Below are positions 14,121-22,395 of a stretch of 40,472 nt of DNA, piece by piece. The position numbers and the translations under genes are program-made. Within the stretch, counting starts at the first letter, position 1, and every line of letters starts with the position of its first letter. The stretch is from DAIDJD01 sp035485275 (GTDB taxonomy: Bacteria; Oederibacteriota; JAJYGY01; DAIDJD01), in assembly GCA_035485275.1 (NCBI GenBank), contig DATHOE010000023.1, forward strand, positions 1 to 40,472, read 5' to 3'. The notes beneath the pieces were generated by a model. The model saw only the letters and a list, made by a program, of their open reading frames with translations, was not told the DNA's origin and did not search any database.

Positions 14121-16460
14121 ATGGATTTCAGGAAGATCCCCCACCCCGTGAACTTCCGCTTCGCCGGCGCCCTGGCCGGAAAAGGCTCCACCCGCGCCTT
14201 CAAAGAGGCCGGCGTCAGCCTGCGCATCCGGGACCTAGGCGAGGACGTGTTCCACCTTGGGATGACGGGCCGTTCCTGGAAGGACGAGAACCTCCTGCCC
14301 CTGTCCTGGAAGGCCGCCGGCCCCAGCCGCCTGAGCTGGACCTGGCTGGACAAGGGAGGATTCTCCCTGGGGGACGCCCAAGGCGCCCGTTTGCGGGGCG
14401 AACCCGGAGCCTGTTTCGGGGTCTGCGGCAAGTCCTGGCTCCTGCGCTTTGTCCAGGAAGAGGCCATGCGCTTCTACGGTTTCGGGGAAAAGAACCTGCC
14501 TTTTGAGCGCTCCAAGGTGGATACCACGTTTTGGAACACGGACCTTTGGGCGGACTACACCCCCCAGCAGTGCGAGGCCGGGGAAACGGATCCCATGTAC
14601 GTCAGCATCCCCTTCATGCTGATCAGGAAGCCGGGCGCCGTGGTGGGGGTGCTGGTGGCGAACCCCTTCCCTTCCTTCATGGGCACGGGCAAGACCATCG
14701 CCATCTCGCCGGGGGAGACCCGCGAGGATGAGAGCCTTTATGTCGGCGCCACGGACGGCCTGCCCAGCGTCTTTTTTCTCTGCGGGAACACCCCGGCCGA
14801 GGTGGTGGAGAAGCTGCAGCGCCTCAGCGGGACCACGCCCCTGCCGCCCCTTTGGGGCCTGGGGCACCACCAGTGCCGCTGGGGATACCAGACCTTCGAG
14901 GACCTGGACGGCCTGGACCGCAGCTTCCGCAAGCACAAGATCCCCTGCGACGGGCTGTGGCTGGACATCGACTACATGGACCGCTTCAAGGTCTTCACCT
15001 TCGACAAGAAGAAGTTCAGCAAGCCGGCCGCGCAATTGGCCGAGCTGCGCCGCCGGGGCCGCCGCGTGGTGCCCATCATCGACCCGGGGGTCAAGGTCGA
15101 GCGGGGCTACGGCGTGTACGACGACGGCCTCAAACGCAAGGTCTTCGCCCGCAACCCCGAGGGCGCGGTGTTCAAGAGCTTTGTCTGGCCCGGCAAGACG
15201 GCCTTCCCGGACTTCAGCCTGGCGCGGGTGCGCGAATGGTGGGCCAAGCGCGTGGAGGGCTTCGCCCGCCTGGGCGTCTCCGGCGCCTGGCTGGACATGA
15301 ACGAGCCGGCCCTGAGCATCGTGGTGCAGGAGGACATGCTCTTCAGGGAAGGCAGCAAGCCGCACGCCGCCTACCACAACCAATACGCCCTGGGCATGGC
15401 CATGGCGAGCCGCGAGGGCTTCCTGCGGGCGCGCCCCAATGAACGCCCCTTCCTGATCTCGCGGGCCGGCTTCATCGGCAGCAACCGCTTCGCCGGCTTC
15501 TGGACCGGGGACAACTGCTCCAACTGGATACACCTGAAGAAAAGCATCGGCCTGACCCTGAACCTGGCCATCTCCGGGGCCCCCTTCAACGGGCCGGACG
15601 TGCCGGGCTTCGCCAATGACGCCTCGCCGGAGCTGGCCAGGGCCTGGTACAAGGCCGGTTTCCTCTTCCCCTTCCTGAGGAACCATTCCGGCACGGGCAC
15701 CCGCAAGCAGGAGCCCTGGGCCTTCGACGCCCGGACCCTGGCCGTGGTGCGCCACTACATCCGCCTGCGCTACAAGCTGCTCCCCTACCTCTACAACCTC
15801 TTCATCGGCCAGGCCGAGCAGGGCAAGGCCGTGCTGCGGCCGCTGTTCTATGAATTCCCGGACAGCCAGGACTTCGACCGCGTGGACGACCAGTTCATGG
15901 TGGGTCCGGCCATCCTCCAGGCGCCCCTGGTGGAGGAAGGCAAAAAGGGCCGCAAAGTGCTCCTGCCCCAGGGCCACTGGTTCGACGCGGGCAGCGGGAA
16001 ATGGCTCGCGGGCGGGCGCAGCGTGCGGGTTGGGAGCTCGGCCAAGGCGACCCCGCTCTATTTCCGCGACGGCAGCCTGGTCGTCACGCAGGCGGGCGAG
16101 CCCACGGACAACCGCAACAACCTCAAGGAGCTGGAGCTGCACGTGTTCCTGCGCCAAGGATCGGCCGAGGTGGACTATTGTTTTGACGACGGGGAGAGCT
16201 TCGACTACCAAAAGGGCGCCCGCACGCGCCTGCGCTTCAAGTTCGAACAAAAAGGTGGGCGCTTGAGCGGCTCGGTGGAGACCCTGGCCGCCGGCTTCGG
16301 GCCCTGCCGGGTGCGGGTGGTGCTCTACCAGCGCCCCAAAACCTTCAGCTTTTCGCGGGGCGGAAAGACCCAGGACCTGGAGCTGGCCCCCCATTCCTGG
16401 ACCGCCAGCGGCGGGCCCCTGAAGGCCTGGATATCCGCGCCGATCCGCTGCGGGGTCTAG
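14121..16460 (+). CDS. Alpha-glucosidase/alpha-xylosidase, glycoside hydrolase family 31
   Basis: The 779-residue enzyme (from the ATG at 14121) should hydrolyse alpha-linked glucosides or xylosides with retention of configuration. The N-terminal galactose-mutarotase-like domain includes FYGFGEKNLPFERS. The (beta/alpha)8 barrel shows GLGHHQCRWGYQ and CDGLWLDIDYMDRFKVFT. The nucleophile motif GAWLDMNEP has Asp392, and the acid/base motif FWTGDN has Asp464. A C-terminal beta domain follows. A GTG five codons upstream is also in frame, but the ATG has GAGG nine bases before it. No signal peptide is seen, so it is probably cytoplasmic, acting on oligosaccharides or glycogen-derived sugars. It is a single plus-strand gene, divergent from the repeat-protein gene. 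Confidence 0.95.
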   Translation: MDFRKIPHPVNFRFAGALAGKGSTRAFKEAGVSLRIRDLGEDVFHLGMTGRSWKDENLLPLSWKAAGPSRLSWTWLDKGGFSLGDAQGARLRGEPGACFGVCGKSWLLRFVQEEAMRFYGFGEKNLPFERSKVDTTFWNTDLWADYTPQQCEAGETDPMYVSIPFMLIRKPGAVVGVLVANPFPSFMGTGKTIAISPGETREDESLYVGATDGLPSVFFLCGNTPAEVVEKLQRLSGTTPLPPLWGLGHHQCRWGYQTFEDLDGLDRSFRKHKIPCDGLWLDIDYMDRFKVFTFDKKKFSKPAAQLAELRRRGRRVVPIIDPGVKVERGYGVYDDGLKRKVFARNPEGAVFKSFVWPGKTAFPDFSLARVREWWAKRVEGFARLGVSGAWLDMNEPALSIVVQEDMLFREGSKPHAAYHNQYALGMAMASREGFLRARPNERPFLISRAGFIGSNRFAGFWTGDNCSNWIHLKKSIGLTLNLAISGAPFNGPDVPGFANDASPELARAWYKAGFLFPFLRNHSGTGTRKQEPWAFDARTLAVVRHYIRLRYKLLPYLYNLFIGQAEQGKAVLRPLFYEFPDSQDFDRVDDQFMVGPAILQAPLVEEGKKGRKVLLPQGHWFDAGSGKWLAGGRSVRVGSSAKATPLYFRDGSLVVTQAGEPTDNRNNLKELELHVFLRQGSAEVDYCFDDGESFDYQKGARTRLRFKFEQKGGRLSGSVETLAAGFGPCRVRVVLYQRPKTFSFSRGGKTQDLELAPHSWTASGGPLKAWISAPIRCGV

Positions 16461-16488
16461 GCCGCCTTGGCGCCTCCCCGGGGCTTGC

Positions 16489-16896
16489 TCAGGACTGGGG
16501 GCAGCTCAGGCTGGGGGCGCCTTTTTTGTCGCAGCTGATCCGTTCGGTGTAGCTGACGCCGGCCGCGACAGAGACCGTGCACTCCACGGTCTCGGCGCCG
16601 TCCTTGGCGCGCGGGCCGCTGATTTGGATCCTGAGGGAGTGGCTTCCCGGCGCAATATTGGCGAACTCGAACTTGGAATTGTCCGCGACCGTGACCGGGG
16701 GCCCCTGATCCAGGGACGCGTCAAAGGAACCGGCCCTGGCGCTTTCGTCGGAACAAGTCGCGGCGTAACTATTGTCGACAATGATGATGCCCGAACCGGC
16801 CGGCGCGTTGCCCGAAGGCTGGCCCGTTTTACGGCCGCAAGCGCCCAGCAGGGCCGCCAGCAGGCACACGGCAAACAAGGGGAAAAACGGTCGCAC
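16489..16896 (-). CDS. Small lipoprotein
   Basis: The 135-residue product has a lipoprotein signal peptide ending in the lipobox LLGAC, with Cys20 as the lipidated residue. A Gly/Pro-rich spacer follows, then a single beta-rich domain (FEFANIAPGSHSLRIQISG, VECTVSVAAGVSYTERISC) resembling a short PEGA- or carboxypeptidase-regulatory-like sandwich. Four further cysteines (about positions 48, 106, 120 and 132) may form disulphides. Function unknown. It is the last gene of the minus-strand run that begins with the MBL-fold hydrolase. Confidence 0.75.
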   Translation of the reverse strand: MRPFFPLFAVCLLAALLGACGRKTGQPSGNAPAGSGIIIVDNSYAATCSDESARAGSFDASLDQGPPVTVADNSKFEFANIAPGSHSLRIQISGPRAKDGAETVECTVSVAAGVSYTERISCDKKGAPSLSCPQS

Positions 16897-16930
16897 TCAG
16901 CCTCCAGGGCCAAGGGCTCCGGGGCGAAAC

Positions 16931-17152
16931 TCAGCCCAGATCGACCTTGACCGCCTTTTTTCTGGGCGCCGCAGGCGCCTTTTTCATTTTCGGCTCGCGC
17001 CCGACAATGACCCCTTCGGCATGCAGCCAGTCTTCCAGGGCCGTGTCGTGGGGCCGGCCGCGTTCCACCCAGCGCTCGTATGCCACCTCGTGGATCCGGG
17101 CGCTGAGCGCCGCGGCGCTGTCCGCGGCCTTGCTACTCTTCTTCGTCACCAT
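16931..17152 (-). CDS. DUF2934 domain protein
   Basis: The 73-residue product carries the DUF2934 signature IHEVAYERWVERGRPHDTALEDWLHAE (positions about 20-46, written here without gaps in two parts: IHEVAYERWVERGRPH and ALEDWLHAE). The C-terminus is Lys/Ala/Pro-rich (KMKKAPAAPRKKAVKV), typical of small nucleic-acid-binding or disordered tails. DUF2934 proteins are widespread, small and of unknown function. It lies 97 bases downstream of the 39-residue ORF. Confidence 0.85.
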   Translation of the reverse strand: MVTKKSSKAADSAAALSARIHEVAYERWVERGRPHDTALEDWLHAEGVIVGREPKMKKAPAAPRKKAVKVDLG

Positions 17153-17249
17153 GTTCGCCTCCAGAAAAAATGCGCGGGGAGGTCCAAAACACCGGATTAG
17201 AGTGTCAAAACACGGGAGGCGCCGGCCTAAGCCTAAGCCCGGCCTAAAA

Positions 17250-17369
17250 CTACTTGTGGCGGCTGCGCTTGGCGCGTTGGGCGATCAGGCGCAGGCGGGC
17301 GGCGCGTTCCTTCAGTTCCTTGGACATGGCTTCCGTGGGGCTTGTTTTTTTGACGACGGCTTTAAGCAC
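17250..17369 (-). CDS. 39-residue basic small protein
   Basis: A GTG start (17367-17369) is preceded by a near-perfect AGGAG ribosome site five bases upstream. The frame runs to TAG at 17250-17252. The product is strongly basic and helical (MSKELKERAARLRLIAQ, then RAKRSRHK) and could bind nucleic acid or ribosomes. It lies 69 bases downstream of the MBL hydrolase and upstream of DUF2934, all on one strand. No family is recognised; the ribosome site and composition are the support. Confidence 0.55.
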   Translation of the reverse strand: MLKAVVKKTSPTEAMSKELKERAARLRLIAQRAKRSRHK

Positions 17370-17438
17370 AGGCTCTCCTATGGGATGGAGCGACAGTATA
17401 ACCCGCCAAGGGCCGCTTGTCTCGCGGCATGAAACCGC

Positions 17439-18098
17439 CTAAACCGGCTCCTCTTGCGGCAGGATCAGGGCCCGCTCCCCGACCGCCTTTTTGAAGGCCA
17501 AGCCGTCCCCTTTGCTGGCGGGCATGGTGCCGAAATGCATGGGGACCGCGTATTCCGGCGCCATGGCCTCCACGGCCCGGGCCGCCTGCTCCGGCCCCAT
17601 GGTGGGGTGGAAAAACAGGACCTTCCCCACGGGCAGCAGGGCCAGTTTCAAACCCTGGAAAGCGGCCATTTCCTCGATGAAATCCGTGTCCCCGGCGTGG
17701 TACACCCGGCCCTCAGGCAGTTCCAGGATGAAGCCGGTATTGCCGTGGCTTTTGGGGTGCATGGGCTTGCGCAGGTTGTAGGAGGCCACGGCCCTGCCGC
17801 GGATGCCGGCGGCCTCGAAATTCTCGCCCGGGGCCACGGACAGCACCTGGACTCCCGCGGCCTTGGCCGTGACCCGCGCGGGCCCCACCAGGATGCTGCC
17901 GGGTTTGGCGATCTTTTGGATGTCCTTGGGCGAAAAATGGTCCGAATGATCGTGCGTCACCAGGATGAGGTCCGCGGGCACGGCATTCTTGAGGCGGTAG
18001 GGGTCGATGTAGATCACCTTGCCCTGGGATTCGATCCTGAAACTGGCGTGGTGCAGCCAGTGCAACCACGGAAACAGGGGCTGGTCGGTCGGGCTCAT
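17439..18098 (-). CDS. Metallo-beta-lactamase fold hydrolase (UPF0173/UlaG-like)
   Basis: The 219-residue product has the MBL metal-binding motif THDHSDHF (about residues 48-55), a second site HAGDTDF (about 133-139) and a C-terminal VPMHFGT His. The N-terminus WLHWLHHASFRIE and MHPKSHGNTGFIL match the UPF0173/UlaG-like branch. These are metal-dependent hydrolases of uncertain substrate (UlaG itself is an ascorbate-6-phosphate lactonase). No signal peptide, so cytoplasmic. It heads the small minus-strand run down to 16489. Confidence 0.92.
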   Translation of the reverse strand: MSPTDQPLFPWLHWLHHASFRIESQGKVIYIDPYRLKNAVPADLILVTHDHSDHFSPKDIQKIAKPGSILVGPARVTAKAAGVQVLSVAPGENFEAAGIRGRAVASYNLRKPMHPKSHGNTGFILELPEGRVYHAGDTDFIEEMAAFQGLKLALLPVGKVLFFHPTMGPEQAARAVEAMAPEYAVPMHFGTMPASKGDGLAFKKAVGERALILPQEEPV

Positions 18099-18207
18099 GG
18101 TCCTGGAGGAGAAATCCGCGCCGGGCGCGGAAATGCACGGACGGAAAAAACGGACATGAAATTATCAAATAACAGGGCCCACAAAATCAAGTTCCCCGTC
18201 AAAAACC

Positions 18208-19209
18208 CTAACGCGCTTTCTTGGCCTGCTCAAAGCATTCCTGGGCGAAATCCTTGCGCCCGAAGCTCTCATAGACCCGGCCCAGCTCCGTCCAGGCCGC
18301 GGCGTCCGTGGGCCGCACCCTGAGGTATTCGCGGTAGCAGCGCAGGGCCGTGTGCGAATCCCCTTGCTTGGACGCGTTGCGCGCCCGGGCCAGCAGGGCG
18401 TCCGCCGAGGCCTCCCGCACCACGTCCTTGCTCGCGACCCGGGCGCCGGCGCCCTTGTTGAAGATGGAATCCTTGTCCCAGCCCACCACCAGGCGCACAT
18501 AGAAGCCGGAATTGTCCAAAAAGGCCTGGGCCCCGTTCATGTTCTGCAGGGTGCGGCCGGGCTGGCCCACGAAGACGCCGCTGGGATTGCCGGATTCCAG
18601 CTGGTTGAACCTCAGGTATTCGTAGCCCGCCTCCAGGCCCACGCTCAGGCGCGCAGGGGGCCAAAGGTTCACCAGCCGGTAGAAAAGGCTGCCGCCCAGG
18701 GTCTGGCCGTTGAAGTTGAGGGAGCTGAGGCTGCCGTTGGTCGACTCCAGGGTCTCCACGCCGGACACCTGCGCGTACTCCAGGCGGAAGCCCACCTGGT
18801 TGAGCCAGGAGGAGGTGGAGCTGGTGAAGGTGTCGAAACAGAAGACCGGAGCGATGGAGACCAGGCTCAGGGCCCCGGAAGGCACCTGCAGGTCCACGTC
18901 CCCGAAGGAATAGAGGTTCGACTCCTCGCGGCCCTGCTGGGCTCCGCTTGAGAGTTCCAGGGCGAAGGGGTCCGTGAAGCGGTATCCGGCCGTGAGGTAG
19001 GCTTCTCCCACCTCGCTGGGGATGAACTCCGCTGCGTTCTGGCTTCCCATGGCGAAGAAGTCGTTCATGTCCTGGTTGGACACCACCCGGGCGCCGAAGG
19101 TGCCGAACATATAAGGCCCAGTGGCCGCGGCCCCAGCGGGCAGGAGCAGAAAGCCCAGGCCGGCCAGCCCGGAACAAAACGCGCGGACAAGGCGCCCCTC
19201 GCGGCTCAT
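18208..19209 (-). CDS. Outer-membrane beta-barrel-like protein with C-terminal TPRs
   Basis: The 333-residue product has a signal peptide (FCSGLAGLGFLLLPAGAAA). About 220 residues of alternating strands follow (AYLTAGYRF, GALSLVSIAPVF, FRLEYAQVSG, LSVGLEAGYEYLRF, FYVRLVVGWD), typical of a small outer-membrane barrel. The C-terminal 65 residues contain two TPR units (ARNASKQGDSHTALRCYREY, AWTELGRVYESFGRKDFA). Its ATG overlaps the stop of the ArnT-like gene in an ATGA arrangement, so the two are co-translated. A joint role in envelope modification is possible but unproven. Confidence 0.75.
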   Translation of the reverse strand: MSREGRLVRAFCSGLAGLGFLLLPAGAAATGPYMFGTFGARVVSNQDMNDFFAMGSQNAAEFIPSEVGEAYLTAGYRFTDPFALELSSGAQQGREESNLYSFGDVDLQVPSGALSLVSIAPVFCFDTFTSSTSSWLNQVGFRLEYAQVSGVETLESTNGSLSSLNFNGQTLGGSLFYRLVNLWPPARLSVGLEAGYEYLRFNQLESGNPSGVFVGQPGRTLQNMNGAQAFLDNSGFYVRLVVGWDKDSIFNKGAGARVASKDVVREASADALLARARNASKQGDSHTALRCYREYLRVRPTDAAAWTELGRVYESFGRKDFAQECFEQAKKAR

Positions 19210-20765
19210 GCGCGGGGCCTGGGCTCGGCATCCACGGCCGGATAAAAGATCCAGCCCGCGCGGGTCTCCACCAGCGTGGCCTGCAGGGGCCTGTGCGCGG
19301 GCAAGGCCGGCAGCCAGCGCAATTGGTAGGAGGAATAAAAATCAATCGCCTGGGTGCTTCCCCCGATCACCCACAAGACTTCCCCGGGGACCCGGGCCGG
19401 ATGCGCCAGCAGGAGGTCCGCCACCTGGCGGGTCGGATCCAAGGGCCTTTGCAGCAGGCCCGCGGCTTCCCTTGCCAGCAGGCCCACCAGGCCGATCCCA
19501 AGCAGGACCACAGCGACCCAGGGCAGGAAGGCATTCCTGGCTGCGCCTGCGTGGACCGGGTCCGGGTCCCCTTCCCAATGCCGGACAAGGCACCAAGGCA
19601 AGCCCAAGGCCAGGCCCAGAAACAAGGACCAGAGGGGGTCCCAGAGCCGCAAACTGGACACGATGGCGGCCCCCAAAAGCCCGGCTTGCAGCAGTCTGCG
19701 GGCCCGGCTTTGCCCGCTGGCCAGCTCCAGGCCCAAGGCCAGGCAGAGCCCCGCTTCCAAAGGCAGAAGATAATTGATGGTTTCAGCCCGCACCAGGGCC
19801 AGGCCCAGGAACCAGGAGAGGCAGAAGGACCAGGTCCAGATCCGCGCGAAGGCCCAAGCCCTTTGCCCGGGCTCCTGGGCCATGCTTTGGCCCCGGAGGC
19901 CCGGGGCCAGGCCCAGGGGCACGGCCAGGCCCAAAGGCAGCAGGGCCGGCGCGCTGCGGGCAGCCCATTTCAGATAAAAGGAGGCATGGCCCTGGGGGTC
20001 GAGCTCGTTGGCGCGGCCCAAGGCCCGGCCCATCAGGTTGACGGACCATTCCTCGGACAGAAAAGAGCGGCCGACCCATCGGACATAGAGGGCTGTCCAT
20101 CCCAGAAGGACCAGCAGGGCTGGAAGCCCCAGGGCCAAAGCCCAAGCGCGGCGGACCTTGGACGGCAAAGCCAGCATCAAGGAAGCGGCAAAGGCGGGGA
20201 CCAGGGCCAGCACGAACCAGGATTTGAAGGCCGCGGCCAGGGCCAGGGCGATCCCGGCCAGCCAGGCGTCGCGGGTCTTCAAGCTGCGCGCGGCCCGCAG
20301 GGACAGGGCCAGGCCAAGCAGGGCGCAGCCGAGGAAGAGCGTGTCAAAGGTGAAAAAACGGGCGTGGAAGATGAGGTCGCCCTGGAGCGCCAGGGCCAGC
20401 GCGGCGCTGATACCGAGTACCAGGCGATCCAGGATCACGCCGATGAGGGCCAGACAGAACAGGGCCAGGCCCGCGCCCAGGCAGGTCCACAGCCGGTAGG
20501 GCCAGGACGCATAGGGCTGCCCGCTGAGTTCGGCCGTGGCCGCCGCCATCCACAACAACAGGGGCGGTTTCTCCACAAAAATATGGCCGTCCAATTCCAA
20601 AGGCCACCATTGGCCCCTCAGCGCCGCGGCCTGCGCCACGCGGGCGTGGGTCAGCTCGTCGACATCCTGGAGACGGGTTTTTTCGAGGCTCGGAAGGGCG
20701 CAGGCCAGCCAAAGGAACAGCACCGCAAAAGGGACCGCGAGGAAGGCGTGTTTATCGGATGCCAT
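19206..20765 (-). CDS. ArnT/PMT-like membrane glycosyltransferase (GT-C fold)
   Basis: The roughly 519-residue product is a polytopic membrane protein with about twelve hydrophobic helices. After the first helix come the conserved DVDELTHARVAQ and, later, HIFVEKPPLLLWM, which correspond to the D-E and KPP motifs of ArnT and related lipid-linked sugar transferases. These enzymes move a sugar from a polyprenyl phosphate to lipid A or protein on the periplasmic side. I chose the ATG at 20765 because the signal-anchor follows it directly, GGGAG precedes it and a promoter lies at 20813-20841; the frame is open further upstream. The actual sugar and acceptor are unknown. Confidence 0.88.
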   Translation of the reverse strand: MASDKHAFLAVPFAVLFLWLACALPSLEKTRLQDVDELTHARVAQAAALRGQWWPLELDGHIFVEKPPLLLWMAAATAELSGQPYASWPYRLWTCLGAGLALFCLALIGVILDRLVLGISAALALALQGDLIFHARFFTFDTLFLGCALLGLALSLRAARSLKTRDAWLAGIALALAAAFKSWFVLALVPAFAASLMLALPSKVRRAWALALGLPALLVLLGWTALYVRWVGRSFLSEEWSVNLMGRALGRANELDPQGHASFYLKWAARSAPALLPLGLAVPLGLAPGLRGQSMAQEPGQRAWAFARIWTWSFCLSWFLGLALVRAETINYLLPLEAGLCLALGLELASGQSRARRLLQAGLLGAAIVSSLRLWDPLWSLFLGLALGLPWCLVRHWEGDPDPVHAGAARNAFLPWVAVVLLGIGLVGLLAREAAGLLQRPLDPTRQVADLLLAHPARVPGEVLWVIGGSTQAIDFYSSYQLRWLPALPAHRPLQATLVETRAGWIFYPAVDAEPRPRA

Positions 20766-20812
20766 CGAGCTCCCAGTCCATGAAGGGCGGGGCCCCGCGC
20801 CCCCGCGCAACA

Positions 20813-20841
20813 ATTATAGGCTGAAGCCCGTCTTGGTTAAA
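20813..20841 (-). promoter_or_regulatory. Sigma70-like promoter for the ArnT-like operon
   Basis: A perfect TATAAT on the minus strand (20813-20818) is preceded at 17 bases by TTTAAC (20836-20841, three of six consensus bases). The implied start gives a leader of about 40 bases to the ATG at 20765. The VirD4-like gene begins divergently 25 bases away, so the region may be regulated jointly. Confidence 0.55.
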
Positions 20842-20865
20842 CGCTTTGAATGGGGTTATGCCTAC

Positions 20866-22395
20866 ATGGTCCTAGTCTGGGAATTTTCTTTTTTTGCGGT
20901 CCTGGCCGGCGCGGGGATCCTGTCCCTGAAACGGAAGGCCCTGGAGGCCCCGGAGGCGGAGCCCCAGGATCCCCTGGGCGAATTCCCCCTGGCCTTGACC
21001 ATGCGGGCCCGTCCCGTCATCACGGAACGGGCCCGCTTCCAGCACCTGGAGATCGTCGGCTCCTCCGGCACGGGCAAGAACTACCACGGCCTGCTGCCCA
21101 TGATCCACCAGGACATGGCCCGCGGCGCCGGGCTCATCATCATCGACCCCAAGGGCGCCATGCGCCGGACCGTCGCGGCCTACGCCCGCGCCTGCGGCCG
21201 GACCAGGGATCTGCGCTGCCTGGACCTGGCCGATCCCGAGGGCTCCGACACCTACAATCCCTTCGCCGGCGGGGACCCGGCCCTGGTGGCCGAACGGGCG
21301 CACGCGGCCTTCTTCAGCGACGACGCCACCGCCACCTCCTTCTACCGCGACCGCGCGCTCAGCCTCTTCTACCCCTTTTTCGGGCTCTGCCGCCGCCTCG
21401 GCGTGCTGGCCACGCCGGAGCAATTGCGCGGCGTCGCCATGGACCAGGGCGCCCTGGCGGCCCTGGTCGCCCTGGCCCCCGGCGCCCCGGAGGCCCGCGA
21501 CCTGCGCCGCCAGGCCTTGAGCCTGTCGCCCCTGGAATACTCCAAAAACCTGCAGGGCGTGGTCAACGCGCTGACGCCCCTGTGCACGGGCGCCTTCGCA
21601 AGCCTGCTCAACACCGGCAGCCCGGGCGTGCGGCTCGAGGCGGTGCTGTCCAGGGGCGGCATCCTCTACGCGGGCCTGGCCTCGGACCAATACCCCTCGG
21701 CCTTCAAGCGCGTGAGCACCCTGCTGCTGATGGACCTGCAGTCGAGCCTGACCAAGCGCTACGCGGCCGAGGCCCGGCCTGTCTTCCTCTACCTCGACGA
21801 GTTCGCGGACCTCCTTTACCCCCAGGTGCGGGCCCTGGTCGCCAAGGCCCGCGAAGCCCGGGTGGGCATCGTGCTGGCCCACCAGAGCCTGGGCGACCTG
21901 GCCCGCCAGGGCCGTCCCATCGCCGAGGCCATCTTCGAGAACACGGCCAACAAGATCCTGCTGCGCATGGGCGGGGCCGACTCGGCCGAGATGCTGGCGC
22001 GGCTGTCGGGAAGCGGGATCAAGGCGGAGCGCCCGAACTGGGCGCTCCGCCGCGGCGGCCTGAGGGGGGCCAGGACAGCCCAAAGCCTGAACGCGCACCA
22101 AGAGAAGCGGCCCCTCTTCCACCCCAACGACCTGATGAACCTGGCCGTGGGCGAGGCCTTCATGATCGTGCAGAACAGTGGCGGCCGCGAGCTGTACCGC
22201 GGCCGCCTGCGCAGCGCGCCGGAAGCCGGGCCCTTCAGGAAGAGGCGCCGGCGCGCGAAGGATCGGGCCCCGGCCCCGGGGCCCCTGGACCTGGCCGCCC
22301 CCGAAAGCGCGGACTTGCGGATGCCCAAGCCCAGCACGCCCCTGGCCAAGGCCGCCTTGGAGCGCATGCAGCGGAGCCGCAAGCATGCGCTTTGA
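20866..22395 (+). CDS. VirD4/TraG-like coupling ATPase (TraD/TraM-recognition type)
   Basis: The 509-residue product begins with one membrane helix (VWEFSFFAVLAGAGILSL). A P-loop ATPase domain follows with Walker A GSSGTGKN (about residues 66-73) and Walker B VFLYLDEFADL. Typical T4CP downstream motifs are GIVLAHQSLGDLA and ENTANKILLRMGG. The Walker A ends in Asn where Ser, Thr or Gly is usual. VirD4-like proteins bring DNA or protein substrates to type IV secretion, but no relaxase or VirB gene is present here. The open frame extends upstream; the ATG at 20866 directly precedes the membrane helix, and a TTG at 20833 is an alternative. The gene overlaps the next one by 11 bases, indicating coupling. 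Confidence 0.88.
   Translation: MVLVWEFSFFAVLAGAGILSLKRKALEAPEAEPQDPLGEFPLALTMRARPVITERARFQHLEIVGSSGTGKNYHGLLPMIHQDMARGAGLIIIDPKGAMRRTVAAYARACGRTRDLRCLDLADPEGSDTYNPFAGGDPALVAERAHAAFFSDDATATSFYRDRALSLFYPFFGLCRRLGVLATPEQLRGVAMDQGALAALVALAPGAPEARDLRRQALSLSPLEYSKNLQGVVNALTPLCTGAFASLLNTGSPGVRLEAVLSRGGILYAGLASDQYPSAFKRVSTLLLMDLQSSLTKRYAAEARPVFLYLDEFADLLYPQVRALVAKAREARVGIVLAHQSLGDLARQGRPIAEAIFENTANKILLRMGGADSAEMLARLSGSGIKAERPNWALRRGGLRGARTAQSLNAHQEKRPLFHPNDLMNLAVGEAFMIVQNSGGRELYRGRLRSAPEAGPFRKRRRRAKDRAPAPGPLDLAAPESADLRMPKPSTPLAKAALERMQRSRKHAL

Noticed and set aside
14235..16394. 719-codon open frame antisense to the GH31 gene, and similar long antisense frames over the SUF, ABC exporter, nadB and nadA regions
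   Set aside because: They are mirror images of GC-rich genes with strong third-position bias. Their products are Ala/Gly/Arg/His-rich with no motifs, and the opposite strand carries clear enzymes.
20536..20865. N-terminal extension of the VirD4-like ORF
   Set aside because: These bases are antisense to the ArnT-like gene and its promoter, and the ATG at 20866 directly precedes the membrane helix.
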